This document shows positions 46,635 to 56,594 of a stretch of DNA of 64,000 bases, piece by piece. Source of the stretch: Mycobacterium syngnathidarum (GTDB lineage Bacteria > Actinomycetota > Actinomycetes > Mycobacteriales > Mycobacteriaceae); assembly GCF_001942625.1 (NCBI RefSeq), contig NZ_MLCL01000061.1, positions 1-64,000 on the forward strand. Direction: 5' to 3'. Under the pieces are notes generated by a model. It made no database searches, was not told the origin of the DNA, and was given only the letters and a program-made list of their open reading frames with translations. The stretch's first letter is position 1. The number at the start of each line of letters is the position of its first letter. A program made the translations under genes and the position numbers.

Positions 46635-48155
46635 TCAGTCGAGCTCGAGCTCTCCGGAGTCGATGGCGTCCTTGACCTCTTGGGCATGGGCCACCTGTTC
46701 GGAGGTGTAACCGATGAACAGTGCCGCAGCGCCGACCAGCACCGCGACCGCGGCCACCCACAGCAACCCGTAGGTGTAGCCGGCATCGAGGGCAGCCAGT
46801 TGCGGACCGTTCATGTCCTTCACCGGGCCGGTGATCCCGCCCAGGTAGAGGGTGCGCGACGTGATGACGGCCTGGATGATCGCCAGCACCAGCGGACCGC
46901 CGAGGTTCTGCAGCATGAGCGCGATGGCCGAGGCCGGTCCGATGCGGTCGAAGCCGACACCGGCGATCGCCGAGAGGGTCAGCGGCACCACGATCATGCC
47001 GATGCCGATGCCGCCGATGGTGATGGGGAGCACGAGGTTCGGGAAGTACGGAATGCCGGCGTGCAAGGTCGAGCCGTAGAGCATCGCTCCGAGCACCAGG
47101 ATGCCGCCCGCAATGACCACGAGGCGGGGCTGGAAGAACCGGACGACCTGTGAGGACAGGCCCAGGCCGATGCCCATGCCGATCACGAACGGGATGAAGC
47201 CGACTCCGGCGTGCAGGGCGCTGTAGCCCAGGATGTCCTGGACGTACAGACCGATCAGCACGGTGAGGGTGAACAGCACACCGCCGGCCAGGAAGATCGC
47301 CGCGAAGGTGGCGACCCGGTTGCGCTCGTGGAAGAGGTCGAACGGCACCACCGGGTTCTCGGCGCTGCGCTCGGCGAGCAGGAAGGCGATACCGAAGACG
47401 GCTGCCGCCGCACCCGACCCGAGCGTGATCGGCGACAGCCATCCGCTCTCCGGGCCCTGGGTGAAGGCGAACACCGCGGCCGTGCAGGCCAGGGTCGCCA
47501 GCAGGGCACCGGCGGCGTCCAGCTTCATGCGCTCGCGGTTGGTCTCACGCAGTGCGGTGCGGGCCAGGTACAGCATCACCAGGCCGATCGGAACGTTGAC
47601 CAGGAACGCCAGCCGCCAGGACACCTCGGTGAGCGCACCGCCGACCACCAGGCCCATCACCGAGCCGATGGCCGTCATGGCGCCGAACACCGCGGTGGCC
47701 AGGTTGCGCGCCGGTCCCTTCGGGAACGTCGTCGCGACGAGCGCGAGCCCGGTGGGCGAGGCGATCGCCGCGCCCACACCCTGCAGCAGCCGCGCGGTCA
47801 CCAGCGTCGCTTCATTCCAGGCGATGCCGCACAGGATCGAGGCGATGGTGAACAACGTGACGCCGACGATGAAGGTGCGCTTGCGCCCGATGGTGTCGCC
47901 GAGGCGCCCGCCGAGCAGCATCAGGCCGCCGAAAGTCAGGACGTAGGCGGTGATGACCCAGCTACGTCCAGCGTCGGACAAGCCGAGTTCGTCCTGGATC
48001 CGCGGCAACGCGACGATCGCGACCGTGCTGTCCATCGTGGCCAGCAGCTGCATACCGCCGATCGCGATCACTGCGGAAAGGAAGCCCCAGGACGGGAACC
48101 AGGACGGGAGGCGGGCGGCGAGGCCCTCGCGCTCGGCGTCGTTGAGTGCCGTCAT
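46635..48155 (-). CDS. efpA: Drug/lipid efflux transporter EfpA (MFS, DHA2)
   Basis: A 506-residue, 14-helix major facilitator transporter. GGMQLLATMDSTVAIVALP and GRSWVITAYVLTFGGLMLLGG carry motif D1 and motif A (GGRLGDTIGRKRTFI), and QGVGAAIASPTGLALV is motif C of antiporters. The orthologue in M. tuberculosis (Rv2846c) is essential and linked to isoniazid tolerance and lipid export. Upstream at 48172-48187 lies a near-palindrome containing a TAAGAT -10-like hexamer. Confidence 0.95.
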   Translation of the reverse strand: MTALNDAEREGLAARLPSWFPSWGFLSAVIAIGGMQLLATMDSTVAIVALPRIQDELGLSDAGRSWVITAYVLTFGGLMLLGGRLGDTIGRKRTFIVGVTLFTIASILCGIAWNEATLVTARLLQGVGAAIASPTGLALVATTFPKGPARNLATAVFGAMTAIGSVMGLVVGGALTEVSWRLAFLVNVPIGLVMLYLARTALRETNRERMKLDAAGALLATLACTAAVFAFTQGPESGWLSPITLGSGAAAAVFGIAFLLAERSAENPVVPFDLFHERNRVATFAAIFLAGGVLFTLTVLIGLYVQDILGYSALHAGVGFIPFVIGMGIGLGLSSQVVRFFQPRLVVIAGGILVLGAMLYGSTLHAGIPYFPNLVLPITIGGIGIGMIVVPLTLSAIAGVGFDRIGPASAIALMLQNLGGPLVLAIIQAVITSRTLYLGGITGPVKDMNGPQLAALDAGYTYGLLWVAAVAVLVGAAALFIGYTSEQVAHAQEVKDAIDSGELELD

Positions 48156-48171
48156 AGGCGGCCACCTTACC

Positions 48172-48187
48172 GGAATCTTAAGAATCC
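48172..48187 (-). promoter_or_regulatory. Near-palindrome and candidate -10 before efpA
   Basis: GGAATCTTAAGAATCC is palindromic at 14 of 16 positions. On the minus strand it contains TAAGAT (48180-48175), fitting a -10 element 20 bp from the efpA ATG. It lies 1 bp after the cysG stop, so efpA may have its own regulated promoter despite sitting close behind cysG. Confidence 0.45.
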
Positions 48188-48188
48188 T

Positions 48189-49406
48189 TTAACCGGCGAA
48201 GGCGGCCACCGGCCCGATCACGATGATCGCCGGAGGTCGAATACCGTCCGCACGAATCCGCTCGGGTGCGTCGCCGAGCGTGGCCCGCAGGGTGCGCTGC
48301 GCGACGGTCGTGCCGTGTTGCACCACCAGCACCGGTGTATCCGCTGGTCGGCCGCCTTCCAGCAGCGCCTTGGTGAACAGCTCGATGCGTTCGACGGCCA
48401 TCAGCAGCACGATCGTGCCGGTCATCGCCGCCAGGGCATTCCAATTCACTAACGATTCGGGGTGACCCGGCGCAACATGGCCGCTGACCACCACGAACTC
48501 ATGGGTCATGCCCCGATGGGTGACCGGGACCCCGGCCAGCGCGGGCACCGATATGGCACTTGTCACACCTGGGACCACGGTGACCGGAATGTCGGCCTCG
48601 GCGCACGCCAGCACTTCTTCGTAGCCGCGGGCGAAGACGAACGGATCGCCGCCTTTGAGGCGGACGACGAACTTCCCGGCGCGGGCGCGATCCACCAGGA
48701 CCTGATTGATCGCCTCCTGAGCCATCGCACGCCCGTAGGGGATCTTGGCCGCGTCGATGACCTCGACGTGAGGGCCGAGTTCGGCCAGCAACTCCTGGGG
48801 CGCGAGCCGGTCGGCGACGACGACGTCGGCACGGGCCAGCAGCCGCCGACCGCGCACGGTGATCAGCTCGGGGTCGCCGGGTCCGCCGCCGACCAGCGCC
48901 ACTCCCGTGGGCACCTCTCCCGGCTCGTCACCGGCCTCCGCTGTCAGCAGGCCGCTCTGCAGCGCTTCGTGGATCGCGGTGCGGATGGCCGCCGAACGAC
49001 GGTGCTCTCCGCCGGCGAGGACACCCACCGACAGTCCGTCGGACTCGAACGTGGCCGGGGTCACCGCGGAGCCCTCGCGAGCAATATCGGCGCGAACGCA
49101 GAAGATGCGCCGCTGCTCGGCTTCGGCGGCGATGGCGGCGTTGACCTCACGGTCGTCGGTGGCCGCCAGGACGTACCAGGCGCCGTCGAGGTCCTCGGCC
49201 CGGAAGTCACGCAACTGCAGGGTGATCCCCGGTTCGTCGTGCGACAGTGCTTCCACTGCGGGGCTGGCCGCCCGGGCGATCACGTGTACGTCGGCGCCGT
49301 GGGCGATCAGCAGGGGCAGTCGACGTTGCGCGACGGTTCCGCCGCCGACGACGACGACCTTCTTGCCCGACAGGCGCAGGCCGACGAGGTAGGCATTCTC
49401 GGTCAC
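48189..49406 (-). CDS. cysG: Siroheme synthase/uroporphyrinogen-III C-methyltransferase
   Basis: A 405-residue multifunctional enzyme. An N-terminal NAD-dependent dehydrogenase/ferrochelatase domain (YLVGLRLSGKKVVVVGGGTVAQRRL, residues 1-145) is followed by the SUMT domain (about 155-400) with VALVGGGPGDPELITVRG, VVVADRLAP, VRLKGGDPFVFARGYEE and MAVERIE. It methylates uroporphyrinogen III to precorrin-2, then makes siroheme; precorrin-2 also feeds cobalamin synthesis. It overlaps cobB by 4 bp. Confidence 0.95.
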   Translation of the reverse strand: MTENAYLVGLRLSGKKVVVVGGGTVAQRRLPLLIAHGADVHVIARAASPAVEALSHDEPGITLQLRDFRAEDLDGAWYVLAATDDREVNAAIAAEAEQRRIFCVRADIAREGSAVTPATFESDGLSVGVLAGGEHRRSAAIRTAIHEALQSGLLTAEAGDEPGEVPTGVALVGGGPGDPELITVRGRRLLARADVVVADRLAPQELLAELGPHVEVIDAAKIPYGRAMAQEAINQVLVDRARAGKFVVRLKGGDPFVFARGYEEVLACAEADIPVTVVPGVTSAISVPALAGVPVTHRGMTHEFVVVSGHVAPGHPESLVNWNALAAMTGTIVLLMAVERIELFTKALLEGGRPADTPVLVVQHGTTVAQRTLRATLGDAPERIRADGIRPPAIIVIGPVAAFAG

Positions 49407-50764
49407 CCGCCGAGCTTAGTGGTTGCTGCCGTTGCCACGAAGCGGGTGATGGCCTCCGGGTGTGCGGCCGGGTGCGTGTGCAGGTACCCCGCGTGCACCC
49501 CGTGCTGCACGGCACCGTCACGCCGGCCGGCCTGTCCGGGGCCGGTGAACGCCCACGCCGGCGGTTGGTCGTCGACGAATTCCACTGCGGTGCGGTGAAA
49601 TTCATGCCCGCTTACCCGGCCACCCGCGGTGTGCAGGCAGGAGTCGACGACCGCGACCGCGTCCCGATAACCCAGGGTCAGACGCTCGGTGAATCGCGCC
49701 GAACCAGCGAGCACGCCGCACATCGGCATCCCGTCGAGGTCGTCGACCAGATAGGTCAGACCGGCGCACTCGGCATGAACCGGGGCGCCGCGCGCGGCGA
49801 GATCCCTGATCTGCTGGCGGACAAGATCGTTGGCCGACAGTTCGGCGGTGAACTGCTCGGGGAATCCCCCGGGCAGCACCAGCGCGTCCACTCCGGCAGG
49901 CAGGGGTTCGGCCAGCGGGTCGAACTCGGCCACGCGCGCACCGGCCCCGCGCAACAGCTCGGCGTGCTCGGCATAGCTGAAGCTGAAGGCCTTGCCCGCG
50001 GCCAGGGCCACCGTGACATTGGTCACCGACTCGGCCTCCGGGCTCCACGGCTCGGCCGTGACGTGGGCGGCAGACGATGCCACCAGGGCAGCGAGATCCA
50101 CGTGCCGGGCCACCAGAGCGGTCATCGCAGCGACTGCGTCACGCGCCTGCCGGCCGTGCTCGACAGCGGTGATCAATCCGAGATGCCTTGATGGGACCGA
50201 TAATTCGTCGGCTCGCGGGATCGCACCGAGCACCGCAACACCGGCATGCTCACAGGCTTGGCGCAACACGGCTTCGTGCCGGTCGGAGCCCACCCGGTTC
50301 AGGATCACCCCGGCGATCCGCACCGCCGGGTCGAAGGTGACGAATCCGTGCAACAGCGCCGCGATGCTGTGGCTCTGCCCGCGGGCGTCGACCACCAGCA
50401 CCACGGGAGCCCCGAGCAGACCCGCGACCTGGGCCGCCGACCCCCGCGGGGTCCCGGCCATCTGCGCCTCGATGCGGCCGTCGAACAGGCCCATGACGCC
50501 CTCGACGACGGCGATGTCGGCGCCGGTGCAGCCGTGCATGTACAACGGGCCGATCAGCTCCTCGCCGACGAGCACCGGGTCCAGGTTGCGGCCCGGCCGG
50601 CCGGCTGCCAGGGCGTGATAACCGGGGTCGATGAAGTCAGGCCCGACCTTGAACGGTGCCACCACGTGACCGGCCTGACGCAGCGCACCGACCAAACCCG
50701 TTGCCACGGTGGTCTTCCCGCTGCCCGATGCCGGTGCTGCGATCACCACCGCCGGCGTGGTCAC
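49403..50764 (-). CDS. cobB: Cobyrinic/hydrogenobyrinic acid a,c-diamide synthase
   Basis: A 453-residue CobB/CbiA amidotransferase. An N-terminal P-loop synthetase domain (VVIAAPASGSGKTTVATGL, then KVGPDFIDPGYH) is followed by a C-terminal class I glutaminase-type domain with Cys in VHAECAGLTYL and a late His. It amidates carboxyl groups a and c using glutamine and ATP. The N-terminal frame is open to ATG 50815 inside cobO, but homologues begin near the P-loop, so GTG 50764 is preferred; confidence in the start is moderate. Confidence 0.92.
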   Translation of the reverse strand: MTTPAVVIAAPASGSGKTTVATGLVGALRQAGHVVAPFKVGPDFIDPGYHALAAGRPGRNLDPVLVGEELIGPLYMHGCTGADIAVVEGVMGLFDGRIEAQMAGTPRGSAAQVAGLLGAPVVLVVDARGQSHSIAALLHGFVTFDPAVRIAGVILNRVGSDRHEAVLRQACEHAGVAVLGAIPRADELSVPSRHLGLITAVEHGRQARDAVAAMTALVARHVDLAALVASSAAHVTAEPWSPEAESVTNVTVALAAGKAFSFSYAEHAELLRGAGARVAEFDPLAEPLPAGVDALVLPGGFPEQFTAELSANDLVRQQIRDLAARGAPVHAECAGLTYLVDDLDGMPMCGVLAGSARFTERLTLGYRDAVAVVDSCLHTAGGRVSGHEFHRTAVEFVDDQPPAWAFTGPGQAGRRDGAVQHGVHAGYLHTHPAAHPEAITRFVATAATTKLGG

Positions 50765-50777
50765 CGGCGCACCATGC

Positions 50778-51398
50778 TCACCACTCGATGCCCTTCTGAC
50801 CCTTGCGGCCGGCATCCATCGGATGCTTGATCTTGGTCATCTCGGTCACCAGATCCGCGGCGTCGATCAGCGCTTGCGGGGCGTCGCGTCCGGTGATCAC
50901 CACATGCTGGGTGCCCGGCCGCGTGCCCAGCACCTCAACCACCTCTTCTACGTCCACCCAGCCCCACTTGAGCGGATAGGTGAACTCGTCGAGCACGTAG
51001 AAGTCGTGGCGTTCCTCGGCCAGTCGGCGTTTGATCTCGGCCCAACCGTCGGCGGCCGCGGCCGCATGGTCGACATCGCTGCCGTGCTTGCGCGTCCAGG
51101 ACCAGCCCGAACCCATCTTGTGCCACTCGACCGGGCCGCCGGCACCGTGCTCATCGTGCAACCGGCCGAGTTGGTTGAACACGGCCTCCTCCCCGACCTT
51201 CCATTTCGCGCTCTTGACGAACTGGAACACCGCCACCGAGAACCCCTGGTTCCACGCGCGCAACGCCATCCCGAAGGCCGCGGTCGACTTACCCTTTCCC
51301 GGCCCGGTGTGCACGGCCAGCAGTGGCGCATTGCGCCTGGCCTTGGTGGTCAAGCCGTCGTCGGGAACGGTCAGCGGCTGTCCCTGTGGCATGGGCAA
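50778..51398 (-). CDS. cobO: Cob(I)yrinic acid a,c-diamide adenosyltransferase
   Basis: A 206-residue CobO/BtuR-type enzyme that transfers the adenosyl group of ATP to the reduced cobalt. VHTGPGKGKSTAAFGMALRAW is the P-loop, FYVLDEFTYPLKWGWVDV is the conserved acidic block, and QHVVITGRDAPQALIDAADLVTEM ends the fold. It is 28 bp downstream of the chelatase-like gene and 13 bp before the preferred cobB start, all on one strand. Confidence 0.95.
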   Translation of the reverse strand: MPMPQGQPLTVPDDGLTTKARRNAPLLAVHTGPGKGKSTAAFGMALRAWNQGFSVAVFQFVKSAKWKVGEEAVFNQLGRLHDEHGAGGPVEWHKMGSGWSWTRKHGSDVDHAAAAADGWAEIKRRLAEERHDFYVLDEFTYPLKWGWVDVEEVVEVLGTRPGTQHVVITGRDAPQALIDAADLVTEMTKIKHPMDAGRKGQKGIEW

Positions 51399-51426
51399 TC
51401 CTTCCTGGGCGCGGAGTCGGGCCGCA

Positions 51427-53298
51427 CTAGGCGGCGGTCTGGTGCAGAACCAGCCGGGTCAGTTCAGCCGCACGCAACTGTTCGAGCCGGACTGCCGGCG
51501 CCCCCAGTTGTTCGGCCAGTTGCCCGGCCAGTCCCAGTCGGACGAAAGATGTTTCACAATCGACCACCACGGCCGCCGCGCCCTCGGCCACCAACGCGGC
51601 CGCAGCCTGCCTGGTGCGGCCCAGCGGATCGGGACCGCCGGTCGCACGACCGTCGGTGAGCACCACCACCAGGCTTCGCCGGGCCCGATCGCGGGCCTTT
51701 TCCCGGACGACGAGGTCCCGGGCGGCCATCAGCCCCTGGGCCAGTGGGGTCTTGCCGCCGGTATCGAACCGGGCCAGCCGGCGACTGGCGATGTGCACCG
51801 ACGTGGTGGGCGGCAACAGCACCCGCGCATCCTGTTGACGGAACGTGATCACCGCGACCTTGTCGCGGCGCTGGTAGGCGTCGCGCAGCAGCGAGAGTGT
51901 CGCACCGGTGACCGCGGACATCCGGTCGCGGGCCGCCATGGACCCGGAGGCGTCGACGACGAAGAGCACCAGATTGCCTTCCCGGCCCTCCCGAACCGCA
52001 CGCCGAATGTCTTCGGGACGGGGACGTGGCAGGCCGGCGCCGGGTTGACGGCCCGCGGTGGCCAGCAGCGTGGCGAACATGTGCAGCCCGTGGCCCGCAC
52101 CGGGTTCGGCGGTGGCCGCGATCGGCGTTCCGGTGCGATTGCGGGCCCGTGAACGCCGGCCCGGCGCACCCTCGCCGACCCCGGGCACCACCAGCGCCCT
52201 GGTCCGGAACACCGCCGAGGGTGGTGCACTGGAACGCGTCGAGGCTTTTGAACTTCCCTGCGGTGCAGCACCTTCAGAGCCGGCATCGGCTCCCCCGCCG
52301 GGTGGGTCGAAGTCGGGATCGAAGTCCGGATCCGGCGGCTCCGTATCCTGCTCCGGTTGCGCAGCCGACTCCCCCGCCTGCTGCATGGCTTCGTCGAGAC
52401 GTTCGGGGTCGAGACCCGGATCGTCGAACGGATCGCGTCGACGACGGTGCGGCAACGCCAGTTCGGCGGCCACCCGGATGTCCTCTTCGCCGACGGTGCC
52501 GGCGCCGCGCCAGGCGGCGTGGGCAACCGCGGTGCGTGCGACCACCAGATCGGCACGCATCCCGTCGACGTCGAATGCCGCGCACAATGCGGCGATCCGG
52601 CGAAGTTCGGTGTCGGGCAGGACCACCGAGCCGATCGCGGCCCGTGCCGCGGCTATGCGGTCGGCCAGTTCGGCGTCGGCGTCCGCGTACCGCTCGACGA
52701 ACGCATGCGGGTCGGACTCGAACGCCATCCTGGCCCGGATCACCTCGACGCGTACGTCGACATCACGTGAGGCCGCCACGTCCACCGTCAGCCCGAACCG
52801 GTCCAGCAGCTGCGGACGCAGCTCACCTTCCTCGGGGTTCATGGTGCCGATCAGCACGAACCGGGACTCGTGCGAGTGTGAAATGCCTTCACGCTCAACG
52901 TGTACCCGGCCCATGGCGGCGGCATCAAGCAGCACGTCGACCAGGTGGTCGTGCAGCAGGTTGACCTCGTCGACATAGAGCACGCCACCGTGGGCGCGGG
53001 CCAGCAGACCCGGTGAGAAGGCATGCTCGCCGTCGCGAAGCACCTTCTGCAGGTCCAGTGAACCGACCACGCGGTCTTCGGTCGCACCGATCGGCAGTTC
53101 GACCAGCCGGGCGTCGGCGTCAACCGCGGTCAACACCGCGGCCAGGCCGCGTACCGCGGTCGACTTGGCCGTCCCCTTCTCGCCGCGGATCAGCACGCCG
53201 CCGATCTCCGGGTGAACCGCGCACAGCAGCAGGGCCAGCCGCAGCCGGTCCTGCCCCACCAGCGCACTGAACGGGTATGTGTAATTCTGTGCCGTCAT
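51427..53298 (-). CDS. Magnesium/cobalt chelatase-like fusion of AAA+ and VWA subunits
   Basis: A 623-residue fusion of ChlI- and ChlD-like parts. The AAA+ module (residues 8-330) has Walker [12 protein letters not shown] and Walker [13 protein letters not shown], with sensor [21 protein letters not shown]. An acidic/Pro linker follows (about 325-400), then a VWA domain with [13 protein letters not shown] (about 460) and TDGRATGG. By context with cobO/cobB it is a candidate partner of a CobN-type cobaltochelatase, which is not in this window. It is equivalent to Rv2850c. Confidence 0.88.
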   Translation of the reverse strand: MTAQNYTYPFSALVGQDRLRLALLLCAVHPEIGGVLIRGEKGTAKSTAVRGLAAVLTAVDADARLVELPIGATEDRVVGSLDLQKVLRDGEHAFSPGLLARAHGGVLYVDEVNLLHDHLVDVLLDAAAMGRVHVEREGISHSHESRFVLIGTMNPEEGELRPQLLDRFGLTVDVAASRDVDVRVEVIRARMAFESDPHAFVERYADADAELADRIAAARAAIGSVVLPDTELRRIAALCAAFDVDGMRADLVVARTAVAHAAWRGAGTVGEEDIRVAAELALPHRRRRDPFDDPGLDPERLDEAMQQAGESAAQPEQDTEPPDPDFDPDFDPPGGGADAGSEGAAPQGSSKASTRSSAPPSAVFRTRALVVPGVGEGAPGRRSRARNRTGTPIAATAEPGAGHGLHMFATLLATAGRQPGAGLPRPRPEDIRRAVREGREGNLVLFVVDASGSMAARDRMSAVTGATLSLLRDAYQRRDKVAVITFRQQDARVLLPPTTSVHIASRRLARFDTGGKTPLAQGLMAARDLVVREKARDRARRSLVVVLTDGRATGGPDPLGRTRQAAAALVAEGAAAVVVDCETSFVRLGLAGQLAEQLGAPAVRLEQLRAAELTRLVLHQTAA

Positions 53299-53311
53299 CA
53301 GATGGCCGCCA

Positions 53312-53782
53312 TCAAGAAGGCTCGCTCTCGAGTCGTCCGGCACGCACCATCGGCACATGCGGGATTCCGTCGTCAAGGAATTCGTCGCCGTCGCGGACGA
53401 ATCCGTGCTGGCCGTACATGTCGATCAGGTAGGTCTGGGCGTTGATGTGGCACGGATAGTCGCCGACTTCGGCCAGGGCCGCCTGCATCAGCCGGGAGGT
53501 GTGTCCCTTGCCCCGAGCACTGCGCTTGGTACACACCCGGCCGATCCGGAACGCCTTCTCCCCGCCGGGATGCTCCTCCATCAGCCGCAACGTCGAAATG
53601 ACTTCTCCGTCAGGGTTTTCCAGCCAGAAGTGACGCGTCTCGGCGAGAAGGTCCCGGCCGTCGAGCTCCGGGTAGGGAGTCGCCTGCTCCACCACGAACA
53701 CCTCGACACGAAGCTTCAGCAACTCGTAAAGCGTTGGTACGTCGAGATCTTTGGCCCAGCTGCGGCGTAGTGCGACCGTCAT
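53312..53782 (-). CDS. GNAT family N-acetyltransferase (ElaA-like)
   Basis: A 156-residue acetyltransferase. [39 protein letters not shown] is the ElaA-type opening. The acetyl-CoA-binding loop is [21 protein letters not shown], with the Q/R-x-x-G-x-G/A-like core. The C-terminus [24 protein letters not shown] is conserved in ElaA. The substrate is unknown. It is equivalent to Rv2851c, lying 13 bp upstream of the chelatase-like gene and just after mqo. Confidence 0.9.
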   Translation of the reverse strand: MTVALRRSWAKDLDVPTLYELLKLRVEVFVVEQATPYPELDGRDLLAETRHFWLENPDGEVISTLRLMEEHPGGEKAFRIGRVCTKRSARGKGHTSRLMQAALAEVGDYPCHINAQTYLIDMYGQHGFVRDGDEFLDDGIPHVPMVRAGRLESEPS

Positions 53783-53795
53783 CCCCCGGCCCCGG

Positions 53796-55298
53796 TCACG
53801 CCGTCACAGGGACGTCCAGCTTGAGCGCCTTGGTTCCCCACGCCCAGACCTCCTCGAACAGGCCGGGCTCATCGGACAACTTGGTGCCGAGCGACGGCAC
53901 CATCTCCTTGAGTTTGGGCATCCAGCTCTGGTACCGATCGCTGAAGCAGCGCTCCAGCACGTCGAGCATTGCGGGCACCGCGGTGGACGCGCCGGGTGAG
54001 GCTCCCAGCAGCCCGGCGATGCTGCCGTCGGCCGCCGTCAGCACGGTGGTGCCGAACTCCAGCACACCGCCGGCACCCTTGCGCCGGATCACCTGCACCC
54101 GCTGGCCGGCGATGTCCAGCTCCCAGTCGGAATCGACTGCGCTGGGCGCGAATTCCCGCAAGGTGTCGACCCGCGCTGCCTCACTGAGCAGCAGCTGTCC
54201 GACCAGGTAGTTGACCAAACCCATCTCGGTGAGACCGACACCGAGCATGGACATGATGTTGTTGGGCTTGACCGACAACGGCAGGTCGGTGAACTTGCCC
54301 TGTTTGAGGAACTTCGGCGTCCAACCCGCGAACGGGCCGAACAACAGCCAGGATTTGCCGTTGATCACGCGAGTGTCCAGGTGCGGCACCGACATCGGCG
54401 GGGCACCCAGAGGCGGAAGACCGTACACCTTGGCCTGGTGCCCGGCGGTCAGCACCTGGTTGTCGGTCCGCAAGAACGCGCCGCCCACCGGGAACCCGCC
54501 GAAGCCCTTGGCCTCCGGAATACCCGACTTCTGCAGCAGCGGTAGGGCGCCGCCGCCCGCGCCGACGAACACGAACTTGGCGTTGAACTTGCGCTTCATA
54601 CCGGTGCGCCGGTTGGTCACCTTGAGCGTCCAGCTGCCGTCCGATTCCTTGTGCAGGTTGCGCACCTCGTGACCGAACAGGGTGTCCATCCCGCGCTGCG
54701 CGCTGAAGCCGATCAGCTGGCGCGAGAGCGCGCCGAAGTCGACGTCGGTGCCGTGCTGCGACCAGTTCAACCCGACCGGGTCCGAGAAGTCCCGCTTGGC
54801 TGCCATGAACGGCAACCGCCGGGCGAATTCATCCTTGTCGTCGATGAATTCCATCGAGGCGAACAGCGGGTTGCCGACCAGCGCCTCGTAGCGGCGTTTG
54901 AGGTAGTCGACGTTGCCGGCTCCGTGCACGAAACTGACGTGCGGGATCGGGTTGAGGAAGCCGCGTACGTCGGGCAGCACGCCGTTCTCCGCCGCGTAGG
55001 CCCAGAACTGTCGCGACACCTGAAACTGCTCGTTGACGTTGATGGCCTTGGTGGTGTCGATGGACCCGTCCGAACGTTCGGGCGTGTAGTTCAGCTCACA
55101 AAGGGCCGAGTGCCCGGTTCCGGCGTTGTTCCACGGATCGCTGCTCTCGGCGGCGGCACCGTCGAGCCGCTCGATCATCGTGATGGACCAGTCCGGCTCC
55201 AGCAGCCGAATCAGAGCACCGAGGGTCGCGCTCATGATGCCGGCCCCAACCAGCACGACGTCGGTCTTCTCGGTCGTACCCACGTTTGCCTCAGACAC
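53796..55298 (-). CDS. mqo: Malate:quinone oxidoreductase
   Basis: A 500-residue FAD-dependent peripheral membrane enzyme oxidising malate to oxaloacetate with electrons passed to menaquinone. [21 protein letters not shown] is the FAD motif, [15 protein letters not shown] is the Mqo signature, and [22 protein letters not shown] is near the C-terminus. The start is GTG. Upstream, 55299-55553 is a 255-bp gap shared with a divergent hydrolase, in which I see only possible promoter-like A/T patches. Confidence 0.96.
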   Translation of the reverse strand: MSEANVGTTEKTDVVLVGAGIMSATLGALIRLLEPDWSITMIERLDGAAAESSDPWNNAGTGHSALCELNYTPERSDGSIDTTKAINVNEQFQVSRQFWAYAAENGVLPDVRGFLNPIPHVSFVHGAGNVDYLKRRYEALVGNPLFASMEFIDDKDEFARRLPFMAAKRDFSDPVGLNWSQHGTDVDFGALSRQLIGFSAQRGMDTLFGHEVRNLHKESDGSWTLKVTNRRTGMKRKFNAKFVFVGAGGGALPLLQKSGIPEAKGFGGFPVGGAFLRTDNQVLTAGHQAKVYGLPPLGAPPMSVPHLDTRVINGKSWLLFGPFAGWTPKFLKQGKFTDLPLSVKPNNIMSMLGVGLTEMGLVNYLVGQLLLSEAARVDTLREFAPSAVDSDWELDIAGQRVQVIRRKGAGGVLEFGTTVLTAADGSIAGLLGASPGASTAVPAMLDVLERCFSDRYQSWMPKLKEMVPSLGTKLSDEPGLFEEVWAWGTKALKLDVPVTA

Positions 55299-55553
55299 CC
55301 TGATCGCTCGTCCTTTGTATTGCGCGGCCCGTCATCGTCGACGGCTTTCTTGTTATGCCCAGGTTATCGCGCCGCGAATCCCGGTTGGCCAGGCATGGTA
55401 GTGCGATCCGTCACCCGGGTCCTATCCGCCGGGCCCGTCCGCGAGCGGCGCGACGTGGCGGATGCGCTGATTGTGATCCCGATCCAAGGTTGCCGGCCGT
55501 CCCGACGACAAACGGAGGCAAGCCTCCGCATTGGTTCGGTTTAGGGTGGAACC

Positions 55554-56585
55554 GTGACGTCACGGGAGCCCGAGTGGGAGCCGGATGTATTACCGGGGTT
55601 CTGGCAGCACACCATCGATGCCGGGCCCGATCCTGACGGCGAGGGCGACCTGGTGGCCACGCTGGTGCGGCGGGGCCCCGGCGGCACGGCATCAGCCGGG
55701 ACGGGCCACGCCGTACTGGCGTTGCACGGTTATACCGACTACTTCTTCCACACCGAACTCGCCGATCGATTCGCCGATCGCGGGTTCTCGTTCTACGCGT
55801 TGGACCTGCCCAAGTGCGGGCGGTCCCGCCACGACGGACAGACCCCGCACTTCACCACCGATCTGGCGCGTTACGACACCCAACTGGAAGAGGCCCTGTC
55901 CGTCATCGCGGCCGACACCGGCGACGCCGCGGTGTGCCTGTACGGCCATTCGGCGGGTGGGCTGATCCTGACCTTGTTCGCCGACCGTCTGCGCCGAAGC
56001 GGCCGGTTGGCCGCCCATCACGTCGGCGGCTTGGTGCTCAACAGTCCGTTCTTCGACCTGCACGGCCCGGCCATCCTGCGCACCGCGCCCACGTCGGCCG
56101 CCTTGATCGCCTTGGCTCGGATGCGCAAGCTGTCGGTGATCCGCAAACCCACCGAAGGCGGTTACGGCACCACGCTGCACCGCGACTACGGCGGCGAGTT
56201 CGACTACAACCTGGAGTGGAAGCCGTTGGGAGGCTTCCCCGTGACATTCGGATGGATCAACGCGATCCGCCGCGGACAGGCCCGCCTGCACCGTGGGCTG
56301 GACGTCGGCGTACCGAATCTGATCCTGCGGTCGGACCGCAGTGTCACCGAAACTTCGGATCCGGCAGCGATGCAGCGCGGCGACGCCGTCCTCGACGTAC
56401 GCCAGATCGCGCGGTGGTCCGGTTGCGTGGGCAACCACACCACGGTGGCGCCCATCACCGACGCCAAGCACGACGTCTTCCTTTCGGTGGCCGACGCCAG
56501 GGCGGCGGCCTACCACGAGCTCGATCGCTGGCTCGATTTTTACCTGAGCCGTCAAACCTGGCCGAGCACAACATCTTCCGGATAG
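55554..56585 (+). CDS. Alpha/beta hydrolase (lysophospholipase-like)
   Basis: A 343-residue serine hydrolase. AVLALHGYTDYFFHTELADRFADRG is the family start, YGHSAGGLILTLFADRL is the nucleophile elbow (G-H-S-A-G), and His in ITDAKHDVFLS is probably the catalytic base. LDLPKCGRSRH is also typical of monoacylglycerol lipase/lysophospholipase-like proteins. Translation starts at GTG 55554. It is 9 bp upstream of mtr and probably cotranscribed, as in M. tuberculosis Rv2854-Rv2855. Confidence 0.9.
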   Translation: MTSREPEWEPDVLPGFWQHTIDAGPDPDGEGDLVATLVRRGPGGTASAGTGHAVLALHGYTDYFFHTELADRFADRGFSFYALDLPKCGRSRHDGQTPHFTTDLARYDTQLEEALSVIAADTGDAAVCLYGHSAGGLILTLFADRLRRSGRLAAHHVGGLVLNSPFFDLHGPAILRTAPTSAALIALARMRKLSVIRKPTEGGYGTTLHRDYGGEFDYNLEWKPLGGFPVTFGWINAIRRGQARLHRGLDVGVPNLILRSDRSVTETSDPAAMQRGDAVLDVRQIARWSGCVGNHTTVAPITDAKHDVFLSVADARAAAYHELDRWLDFYLSRQTWPSTTSSG

Positions 56586-56594
56586 GGCGCACAC

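Noticed and set aside
51399-51426. Cobalamin riboswitch before cobO
   Set aside because: Only 28 bp separate cobO from the chelatase-like gene, too short for the structure.
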